A DNA stretch of 64,000 nt from Paenibacillus alba (GTDB lineage: Bacteria; Bacillota; Bacilli; Paenibacillales; NBRC-103111): positions 48,606-112,605 of the forward strand of contig NZ_JABMKZ010000026.1 in the NCBI RefSeq assembly GCF_013204855.1, given 5' to 3'. The notes below the pieces were generated by a model. That model had not been told where the DNA came from, made no database searches, and saw nothing but the letters and a program-made list of their open reading frames with translations. The position numbers and the translations under genes were made by a program. Shown in pieces: positions 36,074 to 45,171 of this stretch (positions within the stretch are counted from its first letter, which is position 1; the number at the start of each line of letters is the position of its first letter).

Positions 36074-37447
36074 ATGGAAAAACAAACAAATCGGGATACA
36101 GCCCGTAAACGATTAAGCGAGCTTATCAGCATGCTTCGAGAAGATATTCTAACAGGCAAACGACCTGTTGGCGACTATTTGCCTTCCGAGAAAACGTTCG
36201 CTGAGCAGTATAACCTTAGCAATCAGCTCGTGCGCAAAGGGCTTGATGTCCTGGTATCGGAAAGGCTGATCGAGAAAATTCCGCGTGTGGGAACGAAGGT
36301 CGTCGGATCACCGGACGGTTCATTCGTTACCGTGAAGTTCGGATACCATACTTCCGTGACGGGAGAAGCGGATATTCTTCGGCTGCTGGCGCTTTTTCAA
36401 AAGGAACATCCGCATATCCGGGTTCAGGCTGTGCCTCTATATGGAAGCGACTACGGCTATATTCATAACTATTTAACGGGCGGTATCCTCGATGTCGTCA
36501 TGATGAACTATACGAATTTCAGAGAATTTCTAGAGATTGATAATGGCGATTTATTGGAACCGATGGAGCCTAATTCGGAGATCAGCACCTTTTTATCCGA
36601 TGGCTTTACAGACAACGGGCGTTTGCTGGTACAGCCCTTTATTTTTTCACCTATTATTCTATGTTATAACCGCGATCACTTTCTGGAAGCGAACATTCCT
36701 GAGCCGGACAGCAGCTGGCAGTGGAGCGATCTGAGGAAAAATGCGGCCAAGCTCGCTATTCCTAACGAAAGACTCGGGTTTCATTGTGATTTTTACTCTC
36801 CTAACCGCTGGCCGCTGCTGCCGCTCCAAACACAAGCCAAATTCGAACGGCAGCAGGACGGGCGAATTCGTCTTGCAGGGACCAAAATGATGGAGGCGCT
36901 GCGAATTTGCCGTGATATGAAGCATGATTTCCCCATGTTGTCCGAAGGCATTACAACGGGGGAATCGGAGCGTCTGCTGGCGCAGGGCAAGGTATCCATT
37001 ATTATGACGAGTTACTTTTATTTGAACTATTTAATTAATGAGAATGTCTCGTTCGACATAGCACCAGTACCGCATCTGGGAACTCCGTTGACATTGCTGC
37101 TTAATATCGGTCTGGCTGTTAACCGCCATTCTCAAGTGAAGGAAGCTGCCGTCAAACTGGTTGATTTCCTGACATCGCACAAGGCGCAGCTGTTCATCCG
37201 GCAGATGACTTACAGTCTTCCCGCGCTGAAATCAGCTTCGGCATGGAAAGGTCAGGAGGAGCTGTATCGTCCTTCTCGATTCTCGCTATTCCGTGAAACG
37301 ATTCCGAGTTTCCACTACTTCTCTGACTTAGGTATTAGCCCTAAGGAGCTTACGACCATCAATCAAGAAGCCAAGCTGTACTGGGCAGGACTAGAGACTG
37401 AAGAGGAACTGATCTCGCGGATTGAAGGATCGCTGCAATTGCGGTAA
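36074..37447 (+). CDS. GntR-type HTH fused to a solute-binding-protein domain
   Basis: Residues 1-75 form a GntR winged helix (EDILTGKRPVGDYLPSEKTF; LSNQLVRKGLDVLVSERLIEK). Residues about 85-455 look like a family-1 extracellular solute-binding domain (FQKEHPHIRVQAVPLYGSDY; GNDLLEPM-like hinge; PFIFSPIILCYNRDHF), but with no signal peptide, so it stays in the cytoplasm. The protein would therefore bind a sugar or sugar acid with a transporter-type fold and change its DNA contact accordingly. It stands inside the operon it probably controls. The 15-base direct repeats at 27968-28034 are a possible operator. Confidence 0.88.
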   Translation: MEKQTNRDTARKRLSELISMLREDILTGKRPVGDYLPSEKTFAEQYNLSNQLVRKGLDVLVSERLIEKIPRVGTKVVGSPDGSFVTVKFGYHTSVTGEADILRLLALFQKEHPHIRVQAVPLYGSDYGYIHNYLTGGILDVVMMNYTNFREFLEIDNGDLLEPMEPNSEISTFLSDGFTDNGRLLVQPFIFSPIILCYNRDHFLEANIPEPDSSWQWSDLRKNAAKLAIPNERLGFHCDFYSPNRWPLLPLQTQAKFERQQDGRIRLAGTKMMEALRICRDMKHDFPMLSEGITTGESERLLAQGKVSIIMTSYFYLNYLINENVSFDIAPVPHLGTPLTLLLNIGLAVNRHSQVKEAAVKLVDFLTSHKAQLFIRQMTYSLPALKSASAWKGQEELYRPSRFSLFRETIPSFHYFSDLGISPKELTTINQEAKLYWAGLETEEELISRIEGSLQLR

Positions 37448-37541
37448 TACGGATGAAACGATCAATAATCATAGGTGGATAAGGGGAGGCAAGCAATGGA
37501 GCTGCCCCCTTGCCCGGCTGTGTTAGGGAGGAAGGATTCAT

Positions 37542-38381
37542 TTGGTCTTTGACTGTCATACGCATCTGTTTGGGCCTGGGCAATTCGGCGGGGCGACACT
37601 GGCCTCAGCCAAACGCGCTTGGGGAAACGATCAAGAAATGCTGGTTACGCCAGAGATTCATTGGGAGCTCTATAAGGATTTAGATGGGGCCATTGTGCTT
37701 GCTTTTGACGCGCCGGCTACTGGACTTAATGTACCCAATGAATACGTGGCTGACTATGTGGCGCAGCATCCTGGCAAGCTGTTTGGCTTCGCCAGTGTTG
37801 ACCCCAATCGGGCAAACGCCCCATTTATTTTGGAATCGGCCATTAAGGAAATGAAGCTAACCGGACTGAAACTGGGACCGATATATCAAAACTTTTATCC
37901 AGGGGCTCCAGAGTTTCTGCCGCTTTATGCTAAAGCAAATGAACTGAAAATTCCGATTTTGTGGCATCAGGGAACTTCTTTCGTGCCGGAAGGGTATTTG
38001 GATGCCTCCAGACCGGCGGCTCTTGATCCAATCGCGCGAGCATTTCCAGATCTGAAGATGGTGATTGCCCATATGGGTCATCCTTGGATAGATGAATGCA
38101 TTGCCGTCGTCCGTAAAAATACGAATATGTATATGGATCTGTCTGCGCTGGGCTCACGTCCATGGCAATTTTATAACGCTATCGTATCGGCGATGGAATA
38201 CGGGGTGACTCACAAAATATTGTTCGGCTCCGATTATCCCTTTTTTACTGCCGAACGCATGATGGCCTCCTTGCGCAACATTAATCAACATACCGAGGGA
38301 ACCTCGCTACCGAGAATTCCTGAGTCCATCATTGAAGATATCATACACCGCAATACCCCAGAGCTGTTGGGACTTATCTAG
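37542..38381 (+). CDS. Amidohydrolase-family lactonase (probable)
   Basis: This 279-residue TIM-barrel metallohydrolase has metal ligands in FDCHTHLFG (HxH near the N-terminus), ILWHQGTS, IAHMGHPW and the catalytic Asp in FGSDYPFF. This pattern belongs to the amidohydrolase_2 family, which includes L-rhamnono- and L-fucono-lactonases and decarboxylases. TTG 37542 is chosen: GGAGG lies 10 bases upstream and no ATG is suitably placed. Between a sugar dehydrogenase and an aldonate dehydratase, hydrolysis of the sugar lactone is the most sensible role. Confidence 0.82.
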   Translation: MVFDCHTHLFGPGQFGGATLASAKRAWGNDQEMLVTPEIHWELYKDLDGAIVLAFDAPATGLNVPNEYVADYVAQHPGKLFGFASVDPNRANAPFILESAIKEMKLTGLKLGPIYQNFYPGAPEFLPLYAKANELKIPILWHQGTSFVPEGYLDASRPAALDPIARAFPDLKMVIAHMGHPWIDECIAVVRKNTNMYMDLSALGSRPWQFYNAIVSAMEYGVTHKILFGSDYPFFTAERMMASLRNINQHTEGTSLPRIPESIIEDIIHRNTPELLGLI

Positions 38382-38435
38382 TTCGAGTCCTGAAATTACT
38401 AATCAACTTACAAGCCTAGAGGAGGCTGAAGCTAG

Positions 38436-39092
38436 ATGAATGATAAACAACTGTTCGATACAATGTGCGAATCCCTTTATGCCGCAGTTATTTCTGATAC
38501 GCTCGATGAGCTGGGTTATCGTCATCAAGTCATGCGGGAAAATATTAATCCCATAGATCCTAATTGGGTTATAGCTGGCCGTGCGAAGACGGTGCTGGCT
38601 GTTGATGTTCATTACATTCCAGAAAACCCTTATGGCAAAGAGATCGAAGCGGTTGACAGTGTGAACGAGGATGAAATCGTCATTGGCTGTACGAATGAAT
38701 CGACCCAGAACGGGCTATGGGGGGAGCTTCTGTCTACCGCCTGCAAAGTGAGAGGAGCTCGGGGCGCAGTTGTAGACGGATTGATTCGTGATACGAAAAA
38801 AATACTGGAGCTGGACTTTCCTGTTTTCGCTACAGGTACGAAGCCTGTTGACTCCCAAGGACGTGGTATGGTTATCGAATATGACGTGCCCGTACGTTGC
38901 GGCGGCGTGATGGTGAATCCTGGAGATGTCGTATTCGGAGATCGGGACGGCATTGTCGTCATCCCGAATCAGCTGGTTGATGAAGTTATCAAGCTTGCTT
39001 TGGATAAAGCGACAAGAGAGAACAACACGCGCAAAGAACTGCTGGAGGGTAGAACGCTGCGTCAAGTTTACGATAAGTACGGCGTGTTGTAA
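38436..39092 (+). CDS. RraA-like aldolase
   Basis: This 218-residue protein belongs to the RraA/HMG-aldolase family, which cleaves 4-hydroxy-2-oxo acids to pyruvate with a divalent metal; some relatives only resemble it in fold. The binding loop GLWGELLSTACKVRGARGAVVDGLIRD has the conserved Gly-Glu-Leu and the Arg-Asp that hold metal and substrate. GAGGAGG precedes the ATG. Placed directly before the dehydratase, it is the natural candidate for cleaving the 2-keto-3-deoxy acid. This would replace the usual DHDPS-type or HpaI-type aldolases. Confidence 0.85.
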   Translation: MNDKQLFDTMCESLYAAVISDTLDELGYRHQVMRENINPIDPNWVIAGRAKTVLAVDVHYIPENPYGKEIEAVDSVNEDEIVIGCTNESTQNGLWGELLSTACKVRGARGAVVDGLIRDTKKILELDFPVFATGTKPVDSQGRGMVIEYDVPVRCGGVMVNPGDVVFGDRDGIVVIPNQLVDEVIKLALDKATRENNTRKELLEGRTLRQVYDKYGVL

Positions 39093-39118
39093 GTCATATG
39101 CCGAAGGAGAGAGACGTC

Positions 39119-40849
39119 ATGACTGATGAGCAGCGGAAAAGCGAAGAACCTAATGAAAACAGCTTGAGAAGCAAAACTTTTTTTCAGGAAAAGGACTTGT
39201 GGGGATTTATTCATCGCTCCTTTACGAAATCCATGGGCTATACGGAAGAAGATCTGACGAAGCCTTTAATCGGTATATGCAATACCTATAGCGAATTAAA
39301 TAAATGTCATTCGCATTTCAACGAGCTTGCGGACTATGTGAAACGCGGGGTATGGCAGGCAGGCGGCGTACCGATGGAGTTTCCGACGATTTCTATCGGT
39401 GAGCCTTATGTTAAGCCGACCAGTATGCTGCTACGCAACCTGATGGCGATGGATACCGAGGAAATGATGAAAGCTCATCCGATTGATGGTGTTGTGCTTA
39501 TGGGAGGCTGCGACAAAACAGTGCCAGCGCAATTAATGGCTGCTTCCAGTGCCAATATCCCGGCCATCGTCATTACAGGCGGGCCGATGCTGAATGGACG
39601 TCTGGGCGGACGGAGCCTTGGGGCTTGTACCGATTGCTATGGATTTACCTTGGAGCACAAGGCTGGCAACCTCTCGGATGAGGAGCTGGCAACCGCAGAG
39701 AATGCGATTTGCCGCAGCGATGGGCACTGCATGGTGATGGGAACAGCGAGCACGATGGCTTCTATCGCGGAAGCTATCGGCATGGCTCTTCCGGGCAATG
39801 CCGCGATTCCCGCGCCGGACAGCCGCCGCAAGCATATGGCTGAACGGACAGGGAAGCAGATCGTGGAGCTTGTGCGGCAGAACATTCGTCCGCGCGATAT
39901 TATGACCATGGAAGCCATCGAGAATGCGATTCGGGTTACTATGGCGAGCGGTGGCTCTACCAATGCGATTATTCATTTGGTCGCGATAGCCGGAAGGCTG
40001 GGTTTGAAGCTTCCTCTCGAGACATTTGATACGATTAGTGCGACAACACCTTTTATTTTGAATTTGCGCCCTTCAGGGGAATATCAAATGGAAGAATACT
40101 TCGAAGCTGGCGGAGTTCCCGCATTAATGAAGGAACTGGAAGCTAATCTACACCTGGATTGTTTAACGGTTACGGGTCGAACGATAGGAGACAACTTGGG
40201 AGCGGCGAGCGCCCGCACGTTGAATAGAGATGTGATTCGCACCGTGGAAGAGCCTCTTGATCCGCAGGGAGGGATCGCTGTGCTGCGCGGCAATCTTGCG
40301 CCTGATGGAGCGCTTATTAAACAAACGGCTGTCTCCGCGCATCTCAAAAAGCATACAGGACGTGCGGTTGTTTTCGAGAACCCCGCCGATCTGGCTGCGC
40401 GCATTGACGATCCTGATCTGGATGTAGATGCGGACTGTGTGCTCGTATTGAAAAATGCAGGGCCTAAGGGCGCGCCGGCGATGCCGGAAATCGGGCAAAT
40501 TCCGATCCCAACCAAGCTGCTAAAGCAGGGGGTTAGGGACATGGTTCGCATATCTGATGCCAGAATCAGCGGTACCTCTTATGGGGCGCTAATTGTTCAT
40601 GTTGCGCCTGAAGCGGCGATAGGCGGTCCTCTTGCGCTGGTGCAGGATGGTGATGAGATTGAGCTGGATATTGCCGATCGCAGGTTAAATCTGAATGTAT
40701 CGGAAGCGGAGCTTGCCGAACGTCGCAAAGCCTGGCAGGCGCCAGCCCCATTCTATGACCGGGGGTATGGTCTTTTGTTTCAGGAGCGGGTGCTGCAGGC
40801 CAACCAAGGTTGTGATTTTGACTTCCTGCTCCCGCCCCATATGCGTTAG
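39119..40849 (+). CDS. IlvD/Edd-family aldonate dehydratase
   Basis: This 576-residue dehydratase converts a sugar acid to its 2-keto-3-deoxy form. Cysteines at 54 (IGICNTYS), 131 (MGGCDKTVP) and 204 (SDGHCMVMG) match the spacing of the three [2Fe-2S] ligands of L-arabonate and D-xylonate dehydratases. A C-terminal ISGTSYGALIVHVAPEAAIGG holds the catalytic Ser. ATG 39119 is chosen because AAGGAGA lies 8 bases before it, unlike ATG 39098. It is not the biosynthetic ilvD by context, since no branched-chain genes are near. The substrate is a C5 or C6 aldonate. Confidence 0.9.
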   Translation: MTDEQRKSEEPNENSLRSKTFFQEKDLWGFIHRSFTKSMGYTEEDLTKPLIGICNTYSELNKCHSHFNELADYVKRGVWQAGGVPMEFPTISIGEPYVKPTSMLLRNLMAMDTEEMMKAHPIDGVVLMGGCDKTVPAQLMAASSANIPAIVITGGPMLNGRLGGRSLGACTDCYGFTLEHKAGNLSDEELATAENAICRSDGHCMVMGTASTMASIAEAIGMALPGNAAIPAPDSRRKHMAERTGKQIVELVRQNIRPRDIMTMEAIENAIRVTMASGGSTNAIIHLVAIAGRLGLKLPLETFDTISATTPFILNLRPSGEYQMEEYFEAGGVPALMKELEANLHLDCLTVTGRTIGDNLGAASARTLNRDVIRTVEEPLDPQGGIAVLRGNLAPDGALIKQTAVSAHLKKHTGRAVVFENPADLAARIDDPDLDVDADCVLVLKNAGPKGAPAMPEIGQIPIPTKLLKQGVRDMVRISDARISGTSYGALIVHVAPEAAIGGPLALVQDGDEIELDIADRRLNLNVSEAELAERRKAWQAPAPFYDRGYGLLFQERVLQANQGCDFDFLLPPHMR

Positions 40850-40939
40850 CGGCAGCCTCAAAGAAAATAGTTGTCAAAGATCGGCGGCTCATAAAATAGA
40901 AGCTTTTGGGTATTCTAATTAGCAAAAGGAGTTGCTAAC

Positions 40940-41467
40940 ATGAATATTCTGGAAGTACTGAGCGATGCGATGAAGCCGTTTCTGGATGGTGAAAAGCCTC
41001 CTCTCAACGTCGGAGAAGTCATGAACCTGTGGTTTTATTTAACTGCAACGGAACAAACCATGTGCGGTGAGCAGGTCTCTTATAATATTGTTCAGGATCC
41101 TGAACTCAAAGAGAAGCTGCAAGAAGTTATCAACGACGTTCATCGTCCGATATTTAACGAATTGAGGGAGTTTTTGCAAGCGGAAGGCGTTCCGTTAACA
41201 GAGCCAGCACCGGACAAACCAATAGGAGATTTTCGCAATATGCCGGAGGGCTCTAGAATGTCCGATGAGGAAATCGCAAGTCTCCTTAGTTTCAATCTTG
41301 TACTTGGCATGAATTATGCTTGCCGGGGAATGACGGAAGCTGTACGGCCGGATGTAGCTGCCATGTTTGTTAAGTTTCAGATGAAGAAGTTAACTTTCGC
41401 CATCACGTTAAAAGATCTATTGATAAGAAGAGGGTGGCTCAAAGCACCCCCGTATTATCAATCGTGA
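40940..41467 (+). CDS. DUF3231-family protein
   Basis: This 175-residue helical protein contains LNVGEVMNLWFYLTATEQTMCGEQVSYNIVQD and matches the DUF3231 family of bacilli, thought to form four-helix bundles. AAAAGGAG lies 7 bases before the ATG. It has no membrane segment. It lies 90 bases after the dehydratase but shares no clear link with that pathway. The family is often sporulation-associated; the function is unproven. Confidence 0.8.
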   Translation: MNILEVLSDAMKPFLDGEKPPLNVGEVMNLWFYLTATEQTMCGEQVSYNIVQDPELKEKLQEVINDVHRPIFNELREFLQAEGVPLTEPAPDKPIGDFRNMPEGSRMSDEEIASLLSFNLVLGMNYACRGMTEAVRPDVAAMFVKFQMKKLTFAITLKDLLIRRGWLKAPPYYQS

Positions 41468-41576
41468 TCACTTGTCAGTTATTCCGGAGTGCGTTAAACA
41501 TAGGTTCAATTATATGCCCATAAAGCAGTTGATCACAGAGATTCCTCCTCTGGGATGGCTGCTTTTCTATTTCCGT

Positions 41577-42431
41577 TCATAGGCGGACAAAGAACCCCTT
41601 GATAAGCTCCGCAACGTGCCAGCTTTGTTCCTCCAGCACAAAATGTCCACCACACAGCATATAAGTTTGGATGTGGATTAAATCCTTGCTAAAGGCATAG
41701 GCCCCTTCCAATGTAAAAATAAAATCGTTCTTCCCCCAGACTACCAGTGCAGGAGGCTGATAAGTCCGCAAGTAATGCTGCCAGGCAGGATATTCTTCGA
41801 CGTTTTTCCTATAATCGTAGCCTAGCTCCAACTGGATTTGGCTATTCCCGGGACGATCCAGGAAAAATTGGTCCATGGAATATCCATCAGGGCTTATGAG
41901 GTAAGGTTGGCATGCTCCGAGGACATATTGGCTTTTGGTAAAATCAAATGTTACAAGCTTGGCAAATGCTGCTTCAGTTGTCGGGTTGCGGTCTGCCCAT
42001 AGCGCTTTAAAGAGATCAAAAGGCTTTCCCAGCCCTTTCTCATCGGCGACGGCATTCTGAATAACGAAGCCAAGAATACGCTGCGGATTGCGCATAGCTA
42101 ATCTAAATCCGATAGGTCCGCCATAATCATGGACATACAATAAATAATGAGAAATATGGAGTCTAGCGATTAATTGTTCAATCACAATGGACAAATTCTC
42201 GAAGGTGTACGGATAGTCTTCCGTTGAAGGCATGCTGCTATTTCCGAAGCCGGGATAGTCAGGAGCGATGATATGAAAGCAGTCAGCCAGAAGAGGGATC
42301 AAATCCCTGAACATATGGGAGGAACTGGGGAACCCGTGCAGAAGAATAAGGGTCGGATTGTCACGACTCCCAGCTTCGCGAAAAAATATACAAAGCCCAT
42401 TAATATTCATTTTTTTATACAGCACCATCAT
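41577..42431 (-). CDS. Alpha/beta hydrolase, epoxide-hydrolase/dehalogenase-like
   Basis: This 284-residue hydrolase has an oxyanion motif LLHGFPSSS, the nucleophile Asp in YVHDYGGPIG (an Asp where esterases have Ser, as in epoxide hydrolases and haloalkane dehalogenases), an acid Asp in GKNDFIF and the His in LCGGHFVLEE. ATG 42431 is chosen because AAGGAG lies 6 bases upstream; the longer frame to 42473 lacks a site. There is no signal peptide. It stands alone and convergent with the DUF3231 gene. The substrate is unknown. The 305-base gap to 42736 holds only a TACAAT-type promoter for the next gene. Confidence 0.85.
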   Translation of the reverse strand: MMVLYKKMNINGLCIFFREAGSRDNPTLILLHGFPSSSHMFRDLIPLLADCFHIIAPDYPGFGNSSMPSTEDYPYTFENLSIVIEQLIARLHISHYLLYVHDYGGPIGFRLAMRNPQRILGFVIQNAVADEKGLGKPFDLFKALWADRNPTTEAAFAKLVTFDFTKSQYVLGACQPYLISPDGYSMDQFFLDRPGNSQIQLELGYDYRKNVEEYPAWQHYLRTYQPPALVVWGKNDFIFTLEGAYAFSKDLIHIQTYMLCGGHFVLEEQSWHVAELIKGFFVRL

Positions 42432-42736
42432 GTTCAACTCCTTTATAGAAGCGCACGTATCCCGCCATAACAAAAATATGTGAGGAGGCTGAGTTTAAGT
42501 ACTGTCCTATCTTGACGCTCATTCCATGCACTTAGAGATAATGTCCGACTTAAGACCGATAAAAAGTCTTACTGGGGGCTGATTGAACAGACTCTTAGAA
42601 TTAGGTACAATAAAATCTATGGACCCGCAGTAATCGGATAACAAACCCTAATGAAGTTTTCTTGAACGGGCAAGAATATAAGAAGGCTAAACAAGTTCCG
42701 AGCTTTACACACTACGATATATAAGGGGAAGTTCAT

Positions 42737-43228
42737 ATGAATGCCCAAACGTTAATTGGATATGGGATCGGTGCTGTTATTATTATCTTGGTCATCTGGC
42801 TGAGAACTCGCGGCAAGGAGCGGCCTATTCGCAATAAAGGCTTCGGGATGCTCATCCCGGTTGTTCTGCTGCTTGTCATATTCGGGTTTTCTATCAGTTC
42901 ACTGTCACACATACCAGACCATCCCTTTCATCTTCCAGCCATATGGGAAATATTATGCGCAGGCGTATTGGGTATCGGATTAGGCAGCATCATGCTTTAC
43001 CATACTGGCTATGAGAAGCGCGAGGATGGGCTTGTATATGCGCGGCGAAATAAAAATTTTAAATATGTGCTGATCGCGATTGTCGTCCTTCGGGTTGTTT
43101 TATCGCAATATTTCAAAAGTCTGGATTATACCGAATTCACCGTGCTCACGATGGTAATGGCATACTTATATATCTGCGTCTGGCGAATTGGCAGTTTCAT
43201 TAAATACCGCCAGGTTAGTGCGCATTGA
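42737..43228 (+). CDS. CcdC-like membrane protein
   Basis: This 163-residue protein has four or five membrane helices and the family-typical motif RPIRNKGFGMLIPVVLL and YEKREDGLVYARRNKNF. This resembles the CcdC/DUF1453 family, associated with cytochrome c maturation in B. subtilis, though here the neighbours are not cytochrome genes. AAGGGGAAG lies 6 bases before the ATG. It ends at a shared terminator with the minus-strand coiled-coil gene. Confidence 0.75.
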   Translation: MNAQTLIGYGIGAVIIILVIWLRTRGKERPIRNKGFGMLIPVVLLLVIFGFSISSLSHIPDHPFHLPAIWEILCAGVLGIGLGSIMLYHTGYEKREDGLVYARRNKNFKYVLIAIVVLRVVLSQYFKSLDYTEFTVLTMVMAYLYICVWRIGSFIKYRQVSAH

Positions 43229-43262
43229 GACTAAGATCTACAAGATGGCTTGAATGGCTGTC

Positions 43263-43289
43263 AAGGCACCCAAATTGGTGTCTTTTTTC
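43263..43289. terminator. Shared terminator of convergent genes
   Basis: AAGGCACC / GGTGTCTT with loop CAAATT and a following T tract. It stands only four bases from the stop of the minus-strand gene. Confidence 0.7.
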
Positions 43290-43292
43290 TTT

Positions 43293-44099
43293 CTATGGCA
43301 TTTGAGATTGAATGGAGGTTAGCTTTTCGCTGATCGTAGTTTCGAGGTTAAAGATTTTCTGGTTTTCCTCATTAATTTGATGTGCCAGAGTGACCATGGA
43401 GGCCAGAGAACTTTGAACACCGTTCGAGTCGGCCTTTTTGGCAGCTTGCTTGAAGGCGCTCCATAAGGGAGACAGACTGCTTTGGGTGGTTCGGATCGCG
43501 CCTTGTTTGGCTTTGATTTGGGCATTCGTAGGGTCAAGCTCAGTGAGACGGCTGCGGATTTTCTTCGAGGCTTGCGTGACTTTGTCTTTGGCGGCTTGGT
43601 GAGCCTTCACCTTGGCAGCAATGTCTGCGCGAGCAAGCTGCACGGGGATTTTCAGTGCGGCGACCTGGATATTCAGCAGGGTGTTCAAGCTTTTGCTTTT
43701 CAAGGCTCGGGCAGCTTCAATCTGCTTATTCAGTGAAGTATATCGGGATAATAAGGGCTCGTACCTCTCTCTTGTTTGCTTAATTTCCGCCTCCATCTTG
43801 CTGATTTTGGCCGAATCAATCTCTTTGACACTTTTGCTTATCGCGGCAGTTGTATCTTTATTACGATCGTGGAGGGCGTCAATTGTACGCTCCCAATCTT
43901 GATCTTGCTTCTGCAGACGGAGGAATTCGCTGTAAAGAGATTGGATGGTCCGGGCTTGGCTTGGAGAGGCGCCGGCGATGGTCTTGTCCAGCGAGGTTTG
44001 GATCGCGGCGGTTATTTCCATGGAAGCGGCAGCGGCAGATCCTGCTGGCAGGGTTGAGGCGAGGGCAAATGCGGTGAGCCAAACGGTCATATTTTTCAT
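43293..44099 (-). CDS. Exported coiled-coil protein
   Basis: This 268-residue protein has a signal peptide (KNMTVWLTAFALASTLPAG, ending SAAAAS) and a mature part that is almost wholly helical coiled coil, rich in Lys, Glu, Gln and Ala, without cysteine. GAAGGAGG lies 6 bases before the ATG. It resembles the general style of the small exported proteins at 50-52 kb, though without their shared N-terminal motif. An unusual hairpin stands in its leader at 44146-44189. The function is unknown; a spacer or matrix protein is plausible. Confidence 0.75.
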   Translation of the reverse strand: MKNMTVWLTAFALASTLPAGSAAAASMEITAAIQTSLDKTIAGASPSQARTIQSLYSEFLRLQKQDQDWERTIDALHDRNKDTTAAISKSVKEIDSAKISKMEAEIKQTRERYEPLLSRYTSLNKQIEAARALKSKSLNTLLNIQVAALKIPVQLARADIAAKVKAHQAAKDKVTQASKKIRSRLTELDPTNAQIKAKQGAIRTTQSSLSPLWSAFKQAAKKADSNGVQSSLASMVTLAHQINEENQKIFNLETTISEKLTSIQSQMP

Positions 44100-44140
44100 A
44101 AACGTCCTCCTTCGAATTTGAAAATGGTTGGGAATACAAC

Positions 44141-44194
44141 AAAAAAAGCACCGGCAAGAAAGGCTGATAGCCTTATCTCACGGGTGCTTCCACG
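44141..44194 (-). ncRNA. Minus-strand hairpin with T tract: attenuator or small-RNA end
   Basis: Outer arms AAGCACC / GGTGCTT and inner arms AAGGCT / AGCCTT are joined by near-pairing segments, so nearly the whole element folds as one 20-bp hairpin. On the minus strand it is followed by seven T, which fits a terminator. No minus-strand gene lies upstream of it, and the exported coiled-coil gene begins 42 bases downstream. It therefore ends either an unannotated small RNA from about 44200-44340 or acts as an attenuator of that gene. No known riboswitch core was recognised. Confidence 0.45.
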
Positions 44195-44341
44195 TAAGTA
44201 TTCGCTTGAAATAGAATAGCTGTACTATACCAAGTTGCCGCACAAACTGTCAATACGAACACCAAATTTGCTCCAAGTGAACCCCGTGCTTTAAACTAGA
44301 GAAGACTGGTAAAATAACCACGACCAAAGGATGGAACAATC

Positions 44342-45100
44342 ATGATGAATCAGCTTTCCATAAATGACTTGAAAAATTTCAAGAATGAAATCACCCGTTT
44401 CATGATGACGTACAAATTTGCTCTGGATGCTATGGAGACACGCGTAGAAATCTTAGTGCAGGAATTCGAAATGCTGCATGAATATAACCCTATTGAACAT
44501 ACCAAGTCTCGCCTGAAATCGCCCGAAAGCATCTTTCATAAGCTGAACAGAAAAGGTGGCGATATCTCTTTTACGGGGATTCGAGACAGTATTAAAGACA
44601 TAGCCGGCATGCGAATCACCTGTTCGTTCATCTCGGATATTTATGTGATCAGCAATATGCTCAAAAACCAAAGCGACCTCAAGATACTAGGGGAAAAAGA
44701 TTATATTAAGCATCCGAAGCCAAACGGTTATCAAAGCCTTCATTTGCTGATCGAAGTTCCGGTACATATGTCCGATCGTCAAGAAAGTGTCTGTATCGAG
44801 GTTCAGATTCGAACGATTGCTATGGACTTCTGGGCCAGCTTGGAGCACAAAATTTATTATAAGTTCAATCAAGGCAATCAAGCGGTGCCGGGAAGGCTGT
44901 TGGACGAATTAAAGCAAGCGGCTGCCGCCGCGTATGCCCTTGATTTGCAAATGGAGAGGCTGCATGCAGAGATTGAAGTCATCAAAGAAGAACAATCGGA
45001 TACCTCTGTCGATGCGCTCAACCGCATTATTATTAATAATCAACAGTTCGCGCTGCCGCAAGCTTTGCTCGAGCTCCTAACCGATGACGATTCCAAATAA
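44342..45100 (+). CDS. ywaC: Small alarmone synthetase, YwaC/RelP type
   Basis: This 252-residue RelA/SpoT-fold synthetase makes (p)ppGpp from GTP or GDP and ATP. The sequence YKFALDAMETRVEILVQEFEM and HNPIEHTKSR-type start, DIAGMRITCSFISDIY, and RTIAMDFWASLEHKIYYKFN agree closely with B. subtilis YwaC (SAS2). It lacks an HD hydrolase and the TGS and ACT regulatory domains of long Rel enzymes. The C-terminal 50 residues are longer than in YwaC. GGATGG precedes the ATG. In bacilli this class is induced by cell-wall stress through SigM and SigW; no such promoter was confirmed here. Confidence 0.88.
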   Translation: MMNQLSINDLKNFKNEITRFMMTYKFALDAMETRVEILVQEFEMLHEYNPIEHTKSRLKSPESIFHKLNRKGGDISFTGIRDSIKDIAGMRITCSFISDIYVISNMLKNQSDLKILGEKDYIKHPKPNGYQSLHLLIEVPVHMSDRQESVCIEVQIRTIAMDFWASLEHKIYYKFNQGNQAVPGRLLDELKQAAAAAYALDLQMERLHAEIEVIKEEQSDTSVDALNRIIINNQQFALPQALLELLTDDDSK

Positions 45101-45171
45101 AGACACCATCCACAAAGAGTTGGTTTTTGTGGTATACTAGTAGGATCGGACTAGAAGGGTGTTGCGAGCAC

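Noticed and set aside
39119..40849. Biosynthetic ilvD (branched-chain amino acid)
   Set aside because: There are no branched-chain genes near, and the neighbours and cysteine spacing fit sugar-acid dehydratases.
44141..44194. c-di-GMP or other known riboswitch in the leader of the coiled-coil gene
   Set aside because: It folds as a simple long hairpin and I could not match any conserved riboswitch core.
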